From Nocardia salmonicida NBRC 13393 (GTDB taxonomy: Bacteria > Actinomycetota > Actinomycetes > Mycobacteriales > Mycobacteriaceae): 64,000 bases of DNA. The position numbers were made by a program, and so were the translations under genes. The notes under the pieces were generated by a model. That model was not told the origin of the DNA. It did not search any database and worked only from the letters and a program-made list of their open reading frames with translations. This document shows, piece by piece, positions 16,986-25,147 of the stretch (within the stretch, counting starts at the first letter, position 1; every line of letters starts with the position of its first letter). The DNA lies in the NCBI RefSeq assembly GCF_001613085.1, contig NZ_BDBR01000042.1, positions 1 through 64,000 of the forward strand, in the 5' to 3' direction.

Positions 16986-18539
16986 GTGAGCAGTGGATCC
17001 GACGACAGGCGCGACGACCCGACCGTATTCGGCGGCCCCGGCGCACCGAACCAGCCCGATCAGCAGTGGCAGCGGCCCGGTTCGCCGGATCCGGCTGCGG
17101 AACAGCCGAATCCGGGTACGCCTGACCCCACCGCGGTCTGGACGCCGGGCAGCACCGGCCTTCCCCCGACCCTGCGGTGGGACGGTTCCGGCCCGCCACC
17201 CGGGCTCCCCGAACCGACGCAATGGGCACCGGCGGGTCCACAGGATTGGCAGGATTCCGGTAGCCCTGCCGCGGGACAGCAGGTTCCGCAGCCAGGACAG
17301 GCCGATCCCACCCAGCTGCGTCAGCCGGCACCCTGGCCAGGCGCGAATCCGCCTGTGGGTCAGCCGGGTTCGAGTCAGCCGTGGCAGCCCGGTATGAATC
17401 CGGCTGCCGGACAGCCTGGCCAGCAGTGGCATCCCGGGGGCCCGCAGCTGAGCGGCCCGGTCGGTGCCAATTTTCCAGGCGGACAACCTGGTTCGAATCA
17501 GCAGTGGCAGCCGGGCATGAATCCGCCTGCCGGACAACAACCTCCGGGCCAGTGGGGCGCGCCCGTACCTCCTACTCAGCAGTGGGGCGCGCCCGCCGGT
17601 GGTGGACAGCAACAATGGGGTGCAGGCGGTCCGGTGAATCCGCCCGGTCAGCAGCAGTGGGGCGCACCGAGTTGGCAGCAGCAGGCGCCGCAGCACCAAT
17701 ACGGTGAAATCCCCCCGCTCGATCACCGTGGCGTCCAGTCCTACGGCCAGCCCTTCCCGCCCGAGCAGAAATCCGGCAAGAAGGCGGTGATCTGGGCCGC
17801 GGCAGGCGTGGCGGCGCTGCTCCTGGTCGGCGGCACGATCACCGCGGTCGTACTGACCCGAGGCGACGACGCACCGAACACCACCGCGGGCGCCACCCCG
17901 TCGATGGTCAGCGCTCTGTCCACCACCCCGGGACCGTCCTCCTCGAGCAAGCCCAAACCCAGCACGACCACCCCCGCCCCCTCGGGCGCCGCGTCGAACC
18001 GTAAACCTCTCATCGACGGCTACCAGGTCGTCGCCTCCCCCGACCGTGGCGCCGCCTACGACGTCCCGGCGGGCTGGAAGGTCGCCACCGAAACCACCAT
18101 CGGCGGCGTCGGCGAGCCCCCCGGCGATTCGGTGGTCGGCAAGGGCTACGCCTCCGACGGCCGCGACTACTGCCCCAACTCCACCCGCACCATGTCGCTG
18201 CTCACCGGCTCCAAGAACGCCGACAACGCCGCAGCGGGCGCCGAACTCGGCACCAAGGCCGCCCCCCTCGCGTACCAGGGCTCCAAAGGAACTCCCGGCC
18301 CCGCCCAGCCCTTGAAGTCGATCGACGGCCGAACCGAGGGCATGTTCACCGAGACCACCGGCACCGTCCCCGCCCCCAAACCCGGCTGCGCCGCCACCTA
18401 CTCCGTCTACACCTACGCCTTCAAAGGCGCCAAGGACGGCAGCTTCGTCATGGTCATGATCGCCGACACCGGCGTCCCCGGCGCCATCGACGCCGCAGAA
18501 GCCAAGCGCATCTTCAGCACCATCAGATCCCTCGACTAG
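16986..18539 (+). CDS. Gln/Pro-rich single-pass membrane protein with a C-terminal extracytoplasmic domain
   Basis: 517 aa. Residues 1-255 are cytoplasmic, disordered and dominated by Pro, Gln, Gly and Trp with repeats such as QQWGAP, GQPGSNQQWQPG and MNPAAGQPG. One membrane helix follows (about 263-285, KKAVIWAAAGVAALLLVGG), then a Ser/Thr/Pro linker and a globular domain (about 340-517) with conserved cysteines (RDYCPNS, KPGCAAT). This layout is common in Nocardia and mycobacterial envelope proteins; no enzymatic motif is seen. It starts 10 nt after the phosphoesterase stop, so it is probably co-transcribed. Confidence 0.75.
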   Translation: MSSGSDDRRDDPTVFGGPGAPNQPDQQWQRPGSPDPAAEQPNPGTPDPTAVWTPGSTGLPPTLRWDGSGPPPGLPEPTQWAPAGPQDWQDSGSPAAGQQVPQPGQADPTQLRQPAPWPGANPPVGQPGSSQPWQPGMNPAAGQPGQQWHPGGPQLSGPVGANFPGGQPGSNQQWQPGMNPPAGQQPPGQWGAPVPPTQQWGAPAGGGQQQWGAGGPVNPPGQQQWGAPSWQQQAPQHQYGEIPPLDHRGVQSYGQPFPPEQKSGKKAVIWAAAGVAALLLVGGTITAVVLTRGDDAPNTTAGATPSMVSALSTTPGPSSSSKPKPSTTTPAPSGAASNRKPLIDGYQVVASPDRGAAYDVPAGWKVATETTIGGVGEPPGDSVVGKGYASDGRDYCPNSTRTMSLLTGSKNADNAAAGAELGTKAAPLAYQGSKGTPGPAQPLKSIDGRTEGMFTETTGTVPAPKPGCAATYSVYTYAFKGAKDGSFVMVMIADTGVPGAIDAAEAKRIFSTIRSLD

Positions 18540-18606
18540 TCCCCACCTGACCAGCCAATTTAACGTTTCCCGACCCCGCGTTGTAAGCTACTTCAGGTTC
18601 GCCTCA

Positions 18607-18681
<75 letters not shown>

Positions 18682-18697
18682 GTGTTGGTTGAGACAC

Positions 18698-18739
18698 AAA
18701 AGAACCCCTGACCTGGGATTCCTGGGTCAGGGGTTCTTT
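18698..18739 (+). terminator. Strong terminator downstream of tRNA-Pro
   Basis: A 15-bp perfect stem (AAAGAACCCCTGACC / GGTCAGGGGTTCTTT) with an 11-nt loop and T-rich end. A diverged copy lies at 19685-19722. Confidence 0.9.
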
Positions 18740-18904
18740 GCTATCCGCCCTCGGCTGCCGGGTGGGTCGCAGTCAGTACGCAGCGCGTTTCCGAGGGGTC
18801 TGTGTACGTATCGGGAGTGAGCGCCGCCGACCATTCCAGAAGTCGCGCCCTGCGTCATGCCGCGCATATGACGTTCACGCCGCCGCCGGTCGTACGCTCG
18901 GATC

Positions 18905-19612
18905 ATGACGCCAGAGCGCCGGGTGCGCCTACGCCGTGAAGCGTGGGGATTCGCGATCGGATCTGTGTTCTTCGCCGTCGGAGCGGTGCCGTTCTACGCC
19001 GACGCCGTGGGCGCCGTCGTCACCAATACGACGTTCTTCGTCGGGGCGATCTTCTTCACGCTGGCGGCGTTCATCCAGCTGGCGCTCAGCGGTCGGCGCC
19101 CAGCTCGCCGAGGCTCCGATCGCGCGGTTCGGTCTGATTGGTGGGCAGCCGTGGTGCAGTTCGTCGGGACGCTGTTCTTCAACCTCAGCACGAGTGCGGC
19201 GCTCATCAGCGTGGTGAACGAGAACGCGCGCGTCGGATCGGGCTGGCGCCCGGACGCCCGGGGATCGGTCTGCTTCCTGGTGGCCAGTGCGCTCGCGGTC
19301 GTCGCGACGACCGAGCGGGACCGCCTGTGGGATCCGAGAGCGCGGACGTGGCGCTGTACCTGGCTGAACATGGTGGGATCGGTGTTCTTCGGGGTGTCCG
19401 CGATCGGGGCGTACGTTGTCCCGAACACTTCCGATTTCGTCAGCCAGCTGTGGGCGAACCTCGGAACCTTCCTCGGCGCACTGTGCTTCTTAGCGGCGGC
19501 GCTGCTGAGCCGGCGCGACATCCCCGCGGGCTACGGGTCGGCCCCCAGCGTCTGGACCTGGACGAATTCCAGACTTTTCGCCCATGTGCGACGGCGAGGT
19601 CCTCGTCGGTGA
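18905..19612 (+). CDS. YrhK-like multi-repeat membrane protein
   Basis: 235 aa with about six membrane segments arranged as three repeats: GFAIGSVFFAVGAVPFY.., VQFVGTLFFNLSTSAAL.. and NMVGSVFFGVSAIGAYV... Each has the G-x-x-F-F-x-x-x-(A/T) signature of YrhK-domain proteins, and the third is followed by WANLGTFLGALCFLAAALL. Function is unknown. The gene is flanked by the tRNA-Pro gene and by a copy of the tRNA 3' end plus terminator, so it may be cargo of a small integrated or duplicated segment. ATG 18905. Confidence 0.75.
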   Translation: MTPERRVRLRREAWGFAIGSVFFAVGAVPFYADAVGAVVTNTTFFVGAIFFTLAAFIQLALSGRRPARRGSDRAVRSDWWAAVVQFVGTLFFNLSTSAALISVVNENARVGSGWRPDARGSVCFLVASALAVVATTERDRLWDPRARTWRCTWLNMVGSVFFGVSAIGAYVVPNTSDFVSQLWANLGTFLGALCFLAAALLSRRDIPAGYGSAPSVWTWTNSRLFAHVRRRGPRR

Positions 19613-19637
19613 AGATCCGCGAGGGAGCGCCCGCGTT

Positions 19638-19670
19638 GGTCGCAGGTTCAGATCCTGTCATCCCGACGTG
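19638..19670 (+). repeat. Duplicate of the tRNA-Pro 3' end (att-like)
   Basis: 33 nt matching 18652-18684 with two mismatches, from the variable loop through the T arm, acceptor 3' strand and 3 nt beyond. The 5' half of the tRNA is absent. Similarity weakens but continues through the following hairpin. It could be the displaced end of a tRNA target after integration, or the remnant of a tandem tRNA duplication. Confidence 0.8.
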
Positions 19671-19824
19671 CCGGCCGAGACGCAGAAGAGCCCCTGACCA
19701 GTTCACCGGCCAGGGGCTCTTCGCTCGTCTGTGGGGGCTTGCGGTCGAGGGGGTTCGGCCAGCAGATGGTGAGGGCCGTGAGGGAGAGCAAGCCGAGGAT
19801 GAGGGCCAGAATGGTGGGGCACAT
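19648..19824 (-). CDS. Possible small membrane protein
   Basis: 58 codons from an ATG with GGAAGGG 8 nt upstream. The product opens MCPTILALILGLLSLTALTIC, one hydrophobic helix, then a polar tail. The last third is encoded within the terminator and the tRNA fragment, so the original C-terminus may have been replaced. Weak evidence: RBS plus hydrophobic helix only. Confidence 0.3.
   Translation of the reverse strand: MCPTILALILGLLSLTALTICWPNPLDRKPPQTSEEPLAGELVRGSSASRPARRDDRI
19685..19722. terminator. Terminator-like hairpin following the tRNA fragment
   Basis: A 12-bp perfect stem (GAAGAGCCCCTG / CAGGGGCTCTTC) with a 14-nt loop, clearly related in sequence to the tRNA-Pro terminator. The rest of the interval to 20006 shows only the possible small gene on the minus strand. 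Confidence 0.75.
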
Positions 19825-20006
19825 GGGGGTCGCCCTTCCGGGATGAGCGGAGGTGGGAGCACGGCGGTGGGCTCGTGGTTCGAGTGTGGCCGCATCCATG
19901 GCAAGTGGGGTTGCCTGCGTGTTCGGGGTTGGTTGAGAAGTTCTCCCCACGCCAGGCTCTGCGTGGTGAGGTCGCTGGTGTGAGCAAGGGATAACCTGGC
20001 GCTTAC

Positions 20007-20026
20007 TTTCTGTCACTTGATAGAAA
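20007..20026. promoter_or_regulatory. Operator-like palindrome upstream of the GntR regulator
   Basis: TTTCTGTCA-CT-TGATAGAAA, 9-bp arms with one mismatch. It overlaps a possible -35 TTGATA (20017-20022), and TATACA (20043-20048) could be the -10. It ends 25 nt before the regulator start, consistent with autoregulation. Confidence 0.6.
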
Positions 20027-20051
20027 TTAGCGGTCGATAGCGTATACACCC

Positions 20052-20756
20052 ATGTCGACAAGGGTGGATGCACCGCGCGATGGCTCGGGAAGGCCGTTAC
20101 GCGACGTCGTTTACACGACGTTGCGGGGGGAGTTGATGAACGGCGACATCCGGTTCGGGGAGCGACTCACCGAGCCGAAGCTGTCGACCAGATTCGGGAT
20201 CTCGCGCACCCCGGTTCGGGAGGCGCTCACGATGCTCTGCTCGGACGGGCTGTTGCAGCGGGAGGAGTTCGGGTTCAGTCCGGTGCGGCCGAGTGTGTCG
20301 CGGATTCGCGACCTCTACGAACTGCGGCTGACCCTGGAACTGGGCGGGATGACGCGGGTGCGAGCGGATCCGCGGATTACCCACGACACCGCGCTGCTGC
20401 GTGCCGAGCGGCAGAAATGGCTGACGCTGCAGGCCGACCCGCCCGCCCAGGAGCCTGGTTTCGTCGTGGTCGACGAGGAGTTCCATGTCGCGCTGCTGAC
20501 CGCCGCGGGCAATGCCGAGATGGTGCGCGCCCTGGTGGCGGTGAACTCCCGGATCCGGCATGTGCGCATGTACGACTTCATGATCAACAACCGCATCGAG
20601 ACCACGATCAGCGAGCATCTCGGCATCCTCGACGCCGTTCTAGCCGGTGACCTCACGCTGGCTCAGCAGCTCTTGCACACCCACATCGGCGATTCGCTGG
20701 ATGTGGTGCTCGAGCGGATCTCGCGTGCCGTCGCCGCCATGTCTCTCAGCGAGTAG
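20052..20756 (+). CDS. GntR-family regulator, FCD (FadR) subfamily
   Basis: 234 aa. N-terminal winged helix-turn-helix (residues 15-75; LSTRFGISRTPVREALTML is the classic GntR recognition motif) and a C-terminal FCD ligand domain with metal-binding residues in DEEFHVALL, SEHLGILDAV and HTHIGDS. The next gene, allophanate hydrolase, starts 26 nt downstream on the same strand, so the regulator probably controls nitrogen-compound breakdown. The effector is unknown. Confidence 0.9.
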   Translation: MSTRVDAPRDGSGRPLRDVVYTTLRGELMNGDIRFGERLTEPKLSTRFGISRTPVREALTMLCSDGLLQREEFGFSPVRPSVSRIRDLYELRLTLELGGMTRVRADPRITHDTALLRAERQKWLTLQADPPAQEPGFVVVDEEFHVALLTAAGNAEMVRALVAVNSRIRHVRMYDFMINNRIETTISEHLGILDAVLAGDLTLAQQLLHTHIGDSLDVVLERISRAVAAMSLSE

Positions 20757-20782
20757 AGCCCGTAGGAATCAGAGGAGCGTCA

Positions 20783-22480
20783 ATGTCTGTAACCCCGACC
20801 GCGCGGGTCGCCGCCGCCTACGCACGGATCGCCGAGGTGGATCGGCCGGAGGTCTGGATCACGCTGCGTTCGCAGGAGGTGCTGACGACCGAAGCCGTCG
20901 AGCTGGAACGCCGGGTCGCGGCGGGCGAGAAGCTCCCGCTGGCAGGTCTGCTCCTCGCGGTGAAGGACAACGTCGATGTGGCGGGTTTACCCACCACCGC
21001 CGCCTGCCCCGAATTCGGCTATGAGGCCACCGAAACCGCCGCCGCTGTGCAGCGGCTGGTCGCGGCGGGAGCACTGGTCCTCGGCAAGACCAACCTCGAC
21101 CAGTTCGCCACCGGTCTCGTCGGCACTCGTAGCCCCTACGGCGCCGTCCGCAACGCACTGCACCCCGAATTGATCTCGGGCGGTTCGAGCTCCGGCTCGG
21201 CGGCGGCTGTCGCGCTCGGCATCGCCGACCTCGCCATCGGCACCGATACGGCGGGCTCGGGCCGCGTGCCCGCCGCGCTGCACGGAATCGTCGGCATCAA
21301 GGCCACCCTCGGCGTGATCCCCACCCATGGCGTCGTCGCCGCCTGCGCCGACTACGACGCGGTCACCATCTTCGCCGCCGAATTGGACCTGGCGGTCACC
21401 GCCACAAAGGCGATGGCGGGCAAGGATTCTCGAGACCCGCGCAGCCGCGAATGGCCCGCCGACATCCGGCTCTCGGCATCCGCCGAACCCGAGATCGCCA
21501 TCCCCCGACCCGAAGACCTCGAACCGCTGAGCCCGGCCTACCGCACCGCCTTCACCGAAACCGTCGCCGCCCTGTGTGATCAGGGCCTGCGCGTCACCGA
21601 GATCGACATCTCGCCACTTCTGGACGCGGCCCGCCTGCTCTACGACGGCGCGATTGTCGCCGAGCGATATGCGGCGGTCGGCGAGTTCGTCGACAAGGGC
21701 GCTCCGGGTCTCGACGACACCGTCGCCGGAATAATCAGCGCCGCAAAGGAACTCGACGCACACTCCTTCGCCGACGACCTGGACACCCTGGCCCGCGCAC
21801 GCACCACCGCGACAACACTGCTCGCCGGCTTCGACGGTCTGCTGCTCCCCACCACCACCGAACACCCCTCGATCGCCGAAGTCGAAGCCGACCCTCTCGC
21901 GATCAACCGCCGCCTCGGCACCTACACGAACTTCTGCAACCTGCTCGACTTCGCCGCCGTCGCGGTCCCCGGCAAACCCACCGCCGACGGTCTCCCGTTC
22001 GGCGTGACGGTCGTGGTCCCCGCCTTCGCCGACCAACTCGCCGTCGACCTCGCCGCCCGCATCACCGGCACCCCGGCGCCGCTTCTCGTGGAAACCGGTG
22101 TGCCCCTTGCTGTCTTCGGGGCCCACCTGCGCGGCCAACCCCTGCACTGGCAACTCGAACAGCTGGGCGCGCGCTTCGCGGACGAGATCACGACCACCGA
22201 CGCCTACCGCCTCACCGCCCTCGACACCACGCCGTCCAAACCTGGTCTGGTCCGCCACGGTGACGGACAGGGCGCACCGATCCTCGGCGAACTGTTCCTG
22301 GTCTCCCCCGCGGGCCTCGGCCGATTCCTCGCCGAACTACCGCCACCGATGGCACTGACCAGCATCGAACTGTCGGATGGCCGCGCGGTGGTCGGTTTCG
22401 CCTGCAGCTACGACGCCGCCGTCGCAGCCACCGACATCACCCGGTTCGGGAGTTGGGTGGCGTATCTACGGGATCGGTGA
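20783..22480 (+). CDS. atzF: Allophanate hydrolase
   Basis: 565 aa; hydrolyses allophanate (urea-1-carboxylate) to ammonia and CO2. An amidase-signature domain (about 1-440) carries the Ser-cisSer-Lys triad: K61 (VKDNVDV), S135 (GGSSSGS) and S159 (DTAGSGRVP). The C-terminal domain (about 455-565) is the allophanate-hydrolase-specific tail, containing FGAHLRGQPLHWQL and GELFLVSPAGLGRFLAEL. A urea carboxylase partner is not adjacent. GGAG lies upstream of ATG 20783. Its 3' end overlaps the convergent arsC by 44 nt. Confidence 0.93.
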   Translation: MSVTPTARVAAAYARIAEVDRPEVWITLRSQEVLTTEAVELERRVAAGEKLPLAGLLLAVKDNVDVAGLPTTAACPEFGYEATETAAAVQRLVAAGALVLGKTNLDQFATGLVGTRSPYGAVRNALHPELISGGSSSGSAAAVALGIADLAIGTDTAGSGRVPAALHGIVGIKATLGVIPTHGVVAACADYDAVTIFAAELDLAVTATKAMAGKDSRDPRSREWPADIRLSASAEPEIAIPRPEDLEPLSPAYRTAFTETVAALCDQGLRVTEIDISPLLDAARLLYDGAIVAERYAAVGEFVDKGAPGLDDTVAGIISAAKELDAHSFADDLDTLARARTTATTLLAGFDGLLLPTTTEHPSIAEVEADPLAINRRLGTYTNFCNLLDFAAVAVPGKPTADGLPFGVTVVVPAFADQLAVDLAARITGTPAPLLVETGVPLAVFGAHLRGQPLHWQLEQLGARFADEITTTDAYRLTALDTTPSKPGLVRHGDGQGAPILGELFLVSPAGLGRFLAELPPPMALTSIELSDGRAVVGFACSYDAAVAATDITRFGSWVAYLRDR

Positions 22481-23105
22481 CGTCGATGCCGAGCTCGGCG
22501 AGCAGGCCCGTCACGCGATGACCGATGTCGTCGCGGATGGGCCGCACCAGCTCGGCATCGAGCCCGGCCGGATCCTCGATGATCCACTCCTCGTAGCGCA
22601 CCCCCGGCACCAGCGGACAGGTATCCCCGCAGCCCATCGTGACGATCACGTCGGCGGCGCGGATGATCTCGTCGGTCCACGGCTTCGGATACTCGCGCGA
22701 GATATCGACGCCCACCTCCGCCATCACCGCCACCGCGGCCGGATTGAGCTGCCCGCCCGGCACCGACCCGCCCGACCAGGCCACCGCCCGCCCCAGCGCC
22801 AAATCTTCGAAGAAGCCGAGGGCCATCTGCGACCGGCCCGCGTTGTGGGTACACAGGAACAGCACCGTGGGGCGCGGCCGGGCCACCTTGCCTTCGATCT
22901 TGGCCAGCGCCTGCAACCGTTGCCGCCCGAATCGCTCGGCCAGCAGCGGCAAGTACATAGTCACCGTCGCGCGAGCGGCGAAGTTCTCATAGGAGGTATG
23001 CAGGAAACGATGGATCGTCTCCAGCTCGAACATCGTCGCGAATTCTTCGCGTAGCCGCGCCTCGGCACGGTCGAGCGCGTCGGAGTGCTCGGCAATATCG
23101 ACCAC
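22437..23105 (-). CDS. arsC: Arsenate reductase / low-Mr phosphatase-fold protein with N-terminal helical domain
   Basis: 222 aa. Residues 80-215 form the LMW-PTP/ArsC domain with the P-loop C85-THNAG-R91-S. Residues 1-75 are an all-helical domain (ETIHRFLHTSYENFAARATVT and MYLPLLAERFGRQRLQALA) found fused to or next to actinobacterial arsenate reductases. In actinobacteria such enzymes often work with mycothiol and mycoredoxin. The resolving region MGCGDTCPLVPG supplies two cysteines, so a thioredoxin-coupled mechanism is also possible. No arsR or arsB/acr3 lies nearby; a GTG start is used. The last 44 nt overlap atzF tail to tail. Confidence 0.85.
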   Translation of the reverse strand: MVDIAEHSDALDRAEARLREEFATMFELETIHRFLHTSYENFAARATVTMYLPLLAERFGRQRLQALAKIEGKVARPRPTVLFLCTHNAGRSQMALGFFEDLALGRAVAWSGGSVPGGQLNPAAVAVMAEVGVDISREYPKPWTDEIIRAADVIVTMGCGDTCPLVPGVRYEEWIIEDPAGLDAELVRPIRDDIGHRVTGLLAELGIDVTDPVDTPPNSRTG

Positions 23106-23290
23106 TCCCCAACACTTACCCGAATTCGAGCCATACGCAAACGCCCGGGCCGATCAACCCCTCGACCGACCGGCCCGGCACGCGTACTCGCCGACACAAC
23201 GTGGAACATCCTCGGCCCAGCCCGTCGGTGTGGTTACCGTCGGCAGTGCGTCTTCAGCGTCTGGAAGAGCCACCTTCTGGTCTGCACCGC

Positions 23291-23329
23291 CGGGTCCGAC
23301 CGATCACCCCTCGAGACCGATCGGACCCG
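23291..23329. repeat. Inverted repeat in the arsC upstream gap
   Basis: Perfect 9-bp arms CGGGTCCGA / TCGGACCCG with a 21-nt loop that itself contains GATC repeats. The 342-nt gap 23106-23447 holds nothing else convincing besides presumably the arsC promoter and the leader of the 19-aa gene. Confidence 0.45.
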
Positions 23330-23447
23330 GTTGTTCCGGTGTCTGAAGCAACAATGCGGTGTCGGTCTCTAGAGCTTCTTAAGAACAACTTGTCGGCGAA
23401 GGCGGGTTGTCGGCGATGATGGATGTACCGACGCAAGGAGATCGACT

Positions 23448-23507
23448 ATGGAAACCGCGATCGTCTGGTTGCTGGCATGCCTGCTGTACTGGTTCAGCAA
23501 CTTCTGA
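23448..23507 (+). CDS. Candidate 19-aa hydrophobic peptide
   Basis: ATG 23448 has AAGGAG seven nt upstream, one of the best Shine-Dalgarno matches in the window. The product METAIVWLLACLLYWFSNF is a single hydrophobic helix with one acidic residue at the N-terminus, like known bacterial small membrane proteins. No homologue is recognised. Confidence 0.45.
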   Translation: METAIVWLLACLLYWFSNF

Positions 23508-23748
23508 CCCCTGTCATCGACCACTGGAGAGCCCGGAACCAAGCCCGCGCCCGCCTATGAGATGAGGCGTAGCGCGGGTCACATCGAGCCGCCGGAATAG
23601 TTCACCGGCAGCCGCGGTTGGACACACTGTCGACGTCCGAACAGCCCCGGGCCTCACCCCTTTGTCGCTACGAGCGACCACCCGCCGAGAGGCGCTTGTG
23701 GGGCGTCGACACCCTGACGGGCCGTCCTCGAGGTGGCCCATCGACTCG

Positions 23749-23785
23749 AACGCCGCCAGGTCACCCTCATCGACCTGGCGGCGTT
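23749..23785 (+). terminator. Terminator-like hairpin before the APC permease
   Basis: A perfect 14-bp stem AACGCCGCCAGGTC / GACCTGGCGGCGTT with a 9-nt loop and a TTTGT exit. It may terminate transcription from the small peptide gene. The 326-nt gap 23508-23833 shows no other gene. Confidence 0.65.
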
Positions 23786-23833
23786 TGTCGTCTCCGGGTC
23801 GCGGGTCCCGCACCCATGCTCGAGGATGGGTCT

Positions 23834-25072
23834 ATGACTTCGGATGGGCAGTTGCGGCGGGGGCTGGGCTTGGGGGATTCGGTGGTCGTGGGGTTGGGGG
23901 CGATGGTGGGGGCCGGGGTTTTCGCGGCGTTGGGGCCCGCGGCGGGGGTGGGCGGGTCTTGGTTGTTGGTGGCCTTGGGGGTGGCCGCGGTGATCGCCTA
24001 TTGCAATGCGATGTCTTCGGCGCGGCTGGCTGCGTTGTATCCGGTGTCCGGGGGGACGTATGTGTACGGGCGGGAGCGGCTCGGGGCGTTCTGGGGGTAT
24101 GTGGCGGGGTGGGGGTTCGTGGTGGGGAAGACGGCGTCGTGTGCGGCGATGGCATTGACGGTGGGGAGCTACGCGTGGCCGGGGCAGGCGCACGCGGTGG
24201 CGGTGGGGGCCGTGATGGTGGTGACGGGGATCAACTATGTGGGGGTGCAGAAGTCGGCATCGGCTTCGCGGGTAATCGTGGCGGTGGTGTTGACCGTGCT
24301 GCTGGCGGTCGTCGTGGTGGGCGTGGGCGGGAATCATTCGGGGGCAGCGGTGCTCGACAAGGAGATCGGGCCGTACGGGGTGTTGCAGGCGGCGGGGCTG
24401 TTGTTCTTCGCCTTCGCGGGGTATGCGCGGATCGCCACGCTCGGCGAAGAGGTGCGTGAGCCGAAGCGGACGATTCCGCGGGCGATCATGCTCGCGCTGG
24501 CGGTGGCCTTGGCGGTGTACGCGCTCGTGGCGGTGGCCGCGTTGCTGACGTTGGGGTCGGGTGGCCTTGCGGCGGCGCGTGATCCGCTCGCGCAGGTCGT
24601 CGAGGCGGCGGGGGCGGGTTGGCTGACGCCAGTGGTGCGGATCGGTGCGGTGCTGGCGGCGGCGGGTTCGCTGATGGCGTTGATCCTCGGGGTCTCGCGG
24701 ACCTCGCTGGCGATGGCGCGTGACGGCCATCTGCCCCAGAGCCTGGCCCGGATCCATCCGAAGTACGCCGTCCCGCATCGAGCCGAACTGGCGGTGGGTG
24801 TGGTGGTCGCGGTGCTCGCGGCGACGATGGATCTGCGGGCGGCGATCGGGTTCTCGTCGTTCGCGGTGCTCGCGTACTACCTCATCGCCAATCTGTCGGC
24901 GGCCACCCTGACCGCCGCGGAGGGAAGGCCGCAGCGTTGGGTACCGGTGCTCGGCGCGGTGGGATGTGTGGTGGTCGGGTTCGCCTTGCCGATCGGGTCG
25001 GTGCTGTCTGGGCTCGGGGTGCTCGCGATCGGTGCGGGGGTGTACGGGATTCGCCGAGTTACGAGGAGGTGA
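23834..25072 (+). CDS. APC-superfamily amino acid permease
   Basis: 412 aa with about 12 membrane segments. The first-helix motif LGAMVGAGVFAALGPAAG and YPVSGGTYVYGRERLG are typical of amino acid/polyamine transporters, and the FFAFAGYARIATLGEEVREPKRTIPRAI-type segment (about 195-225) is diagnostic. ATG 23834 sits at the conserved N-terminus. Codon use is unusual: GGG, GTG and TTG are far more frequent than in neighbours, where GGC and GTC dominate, giving a strong G bias on the coding strand. Substrate not predictable. Confidence 0.9.
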   Translation: MTSDGQLRRGLGLGDSVVVGLGAMVGAGVFAALGPAAGVGGSWLLVALGVAAVIAYCNAMSSARLAALYPVSGGTYVYGRERLGAFWGYVAGWGFVVGKTASCAAMALTVGSYAWPGQAHAVAVGAVMVVTGINYVGVQKSASASRVIVAVVLTVLLAVVVVGVGGNHSGAAVLDKEIGPYGVLQAAGLLFFAFAGYARIATLGEEVREPKRTIPRAIMLALAVALAVYALVAVAALLTLGSGGLAAARDPLAQVVEAAGAGWLTPVVRIGAVLAAAGSLMALILGVSRTSLAMARDGHLPQSLARIHPKYAVPHRAELAVGVVVAVLAATMDLRAAIGFSSFAVLAYYLIANLSAATLTAAEGRPQRWVPVLGAVGCVVVGFALPIGSVLSGLGVLAIGAGVYGIRRVTRR

Positions 25073-25147
25073 ATATGCCTGTGATCAGTGGGTTCTACGG
25101 CCACGCTATACGGGTTACGGTGCGTGACAAGGGCTACCCTCGGCCGC

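Noticed and set aside
16986..17760. Tandem DNA repeat array or CRISPR in the Gln/Pro-rich region
   Set aside because: The repeats are irregular, coding, and without uniform spacers; they reflect low-complexity protein sequence.
23085..23372. A 95-codon plus-strand frame over the arsC start
   Set aside because: Overlaps the arsC 5' end and an inverted repeat; no ribosome-binding site and Arg/Ser-rich composition.
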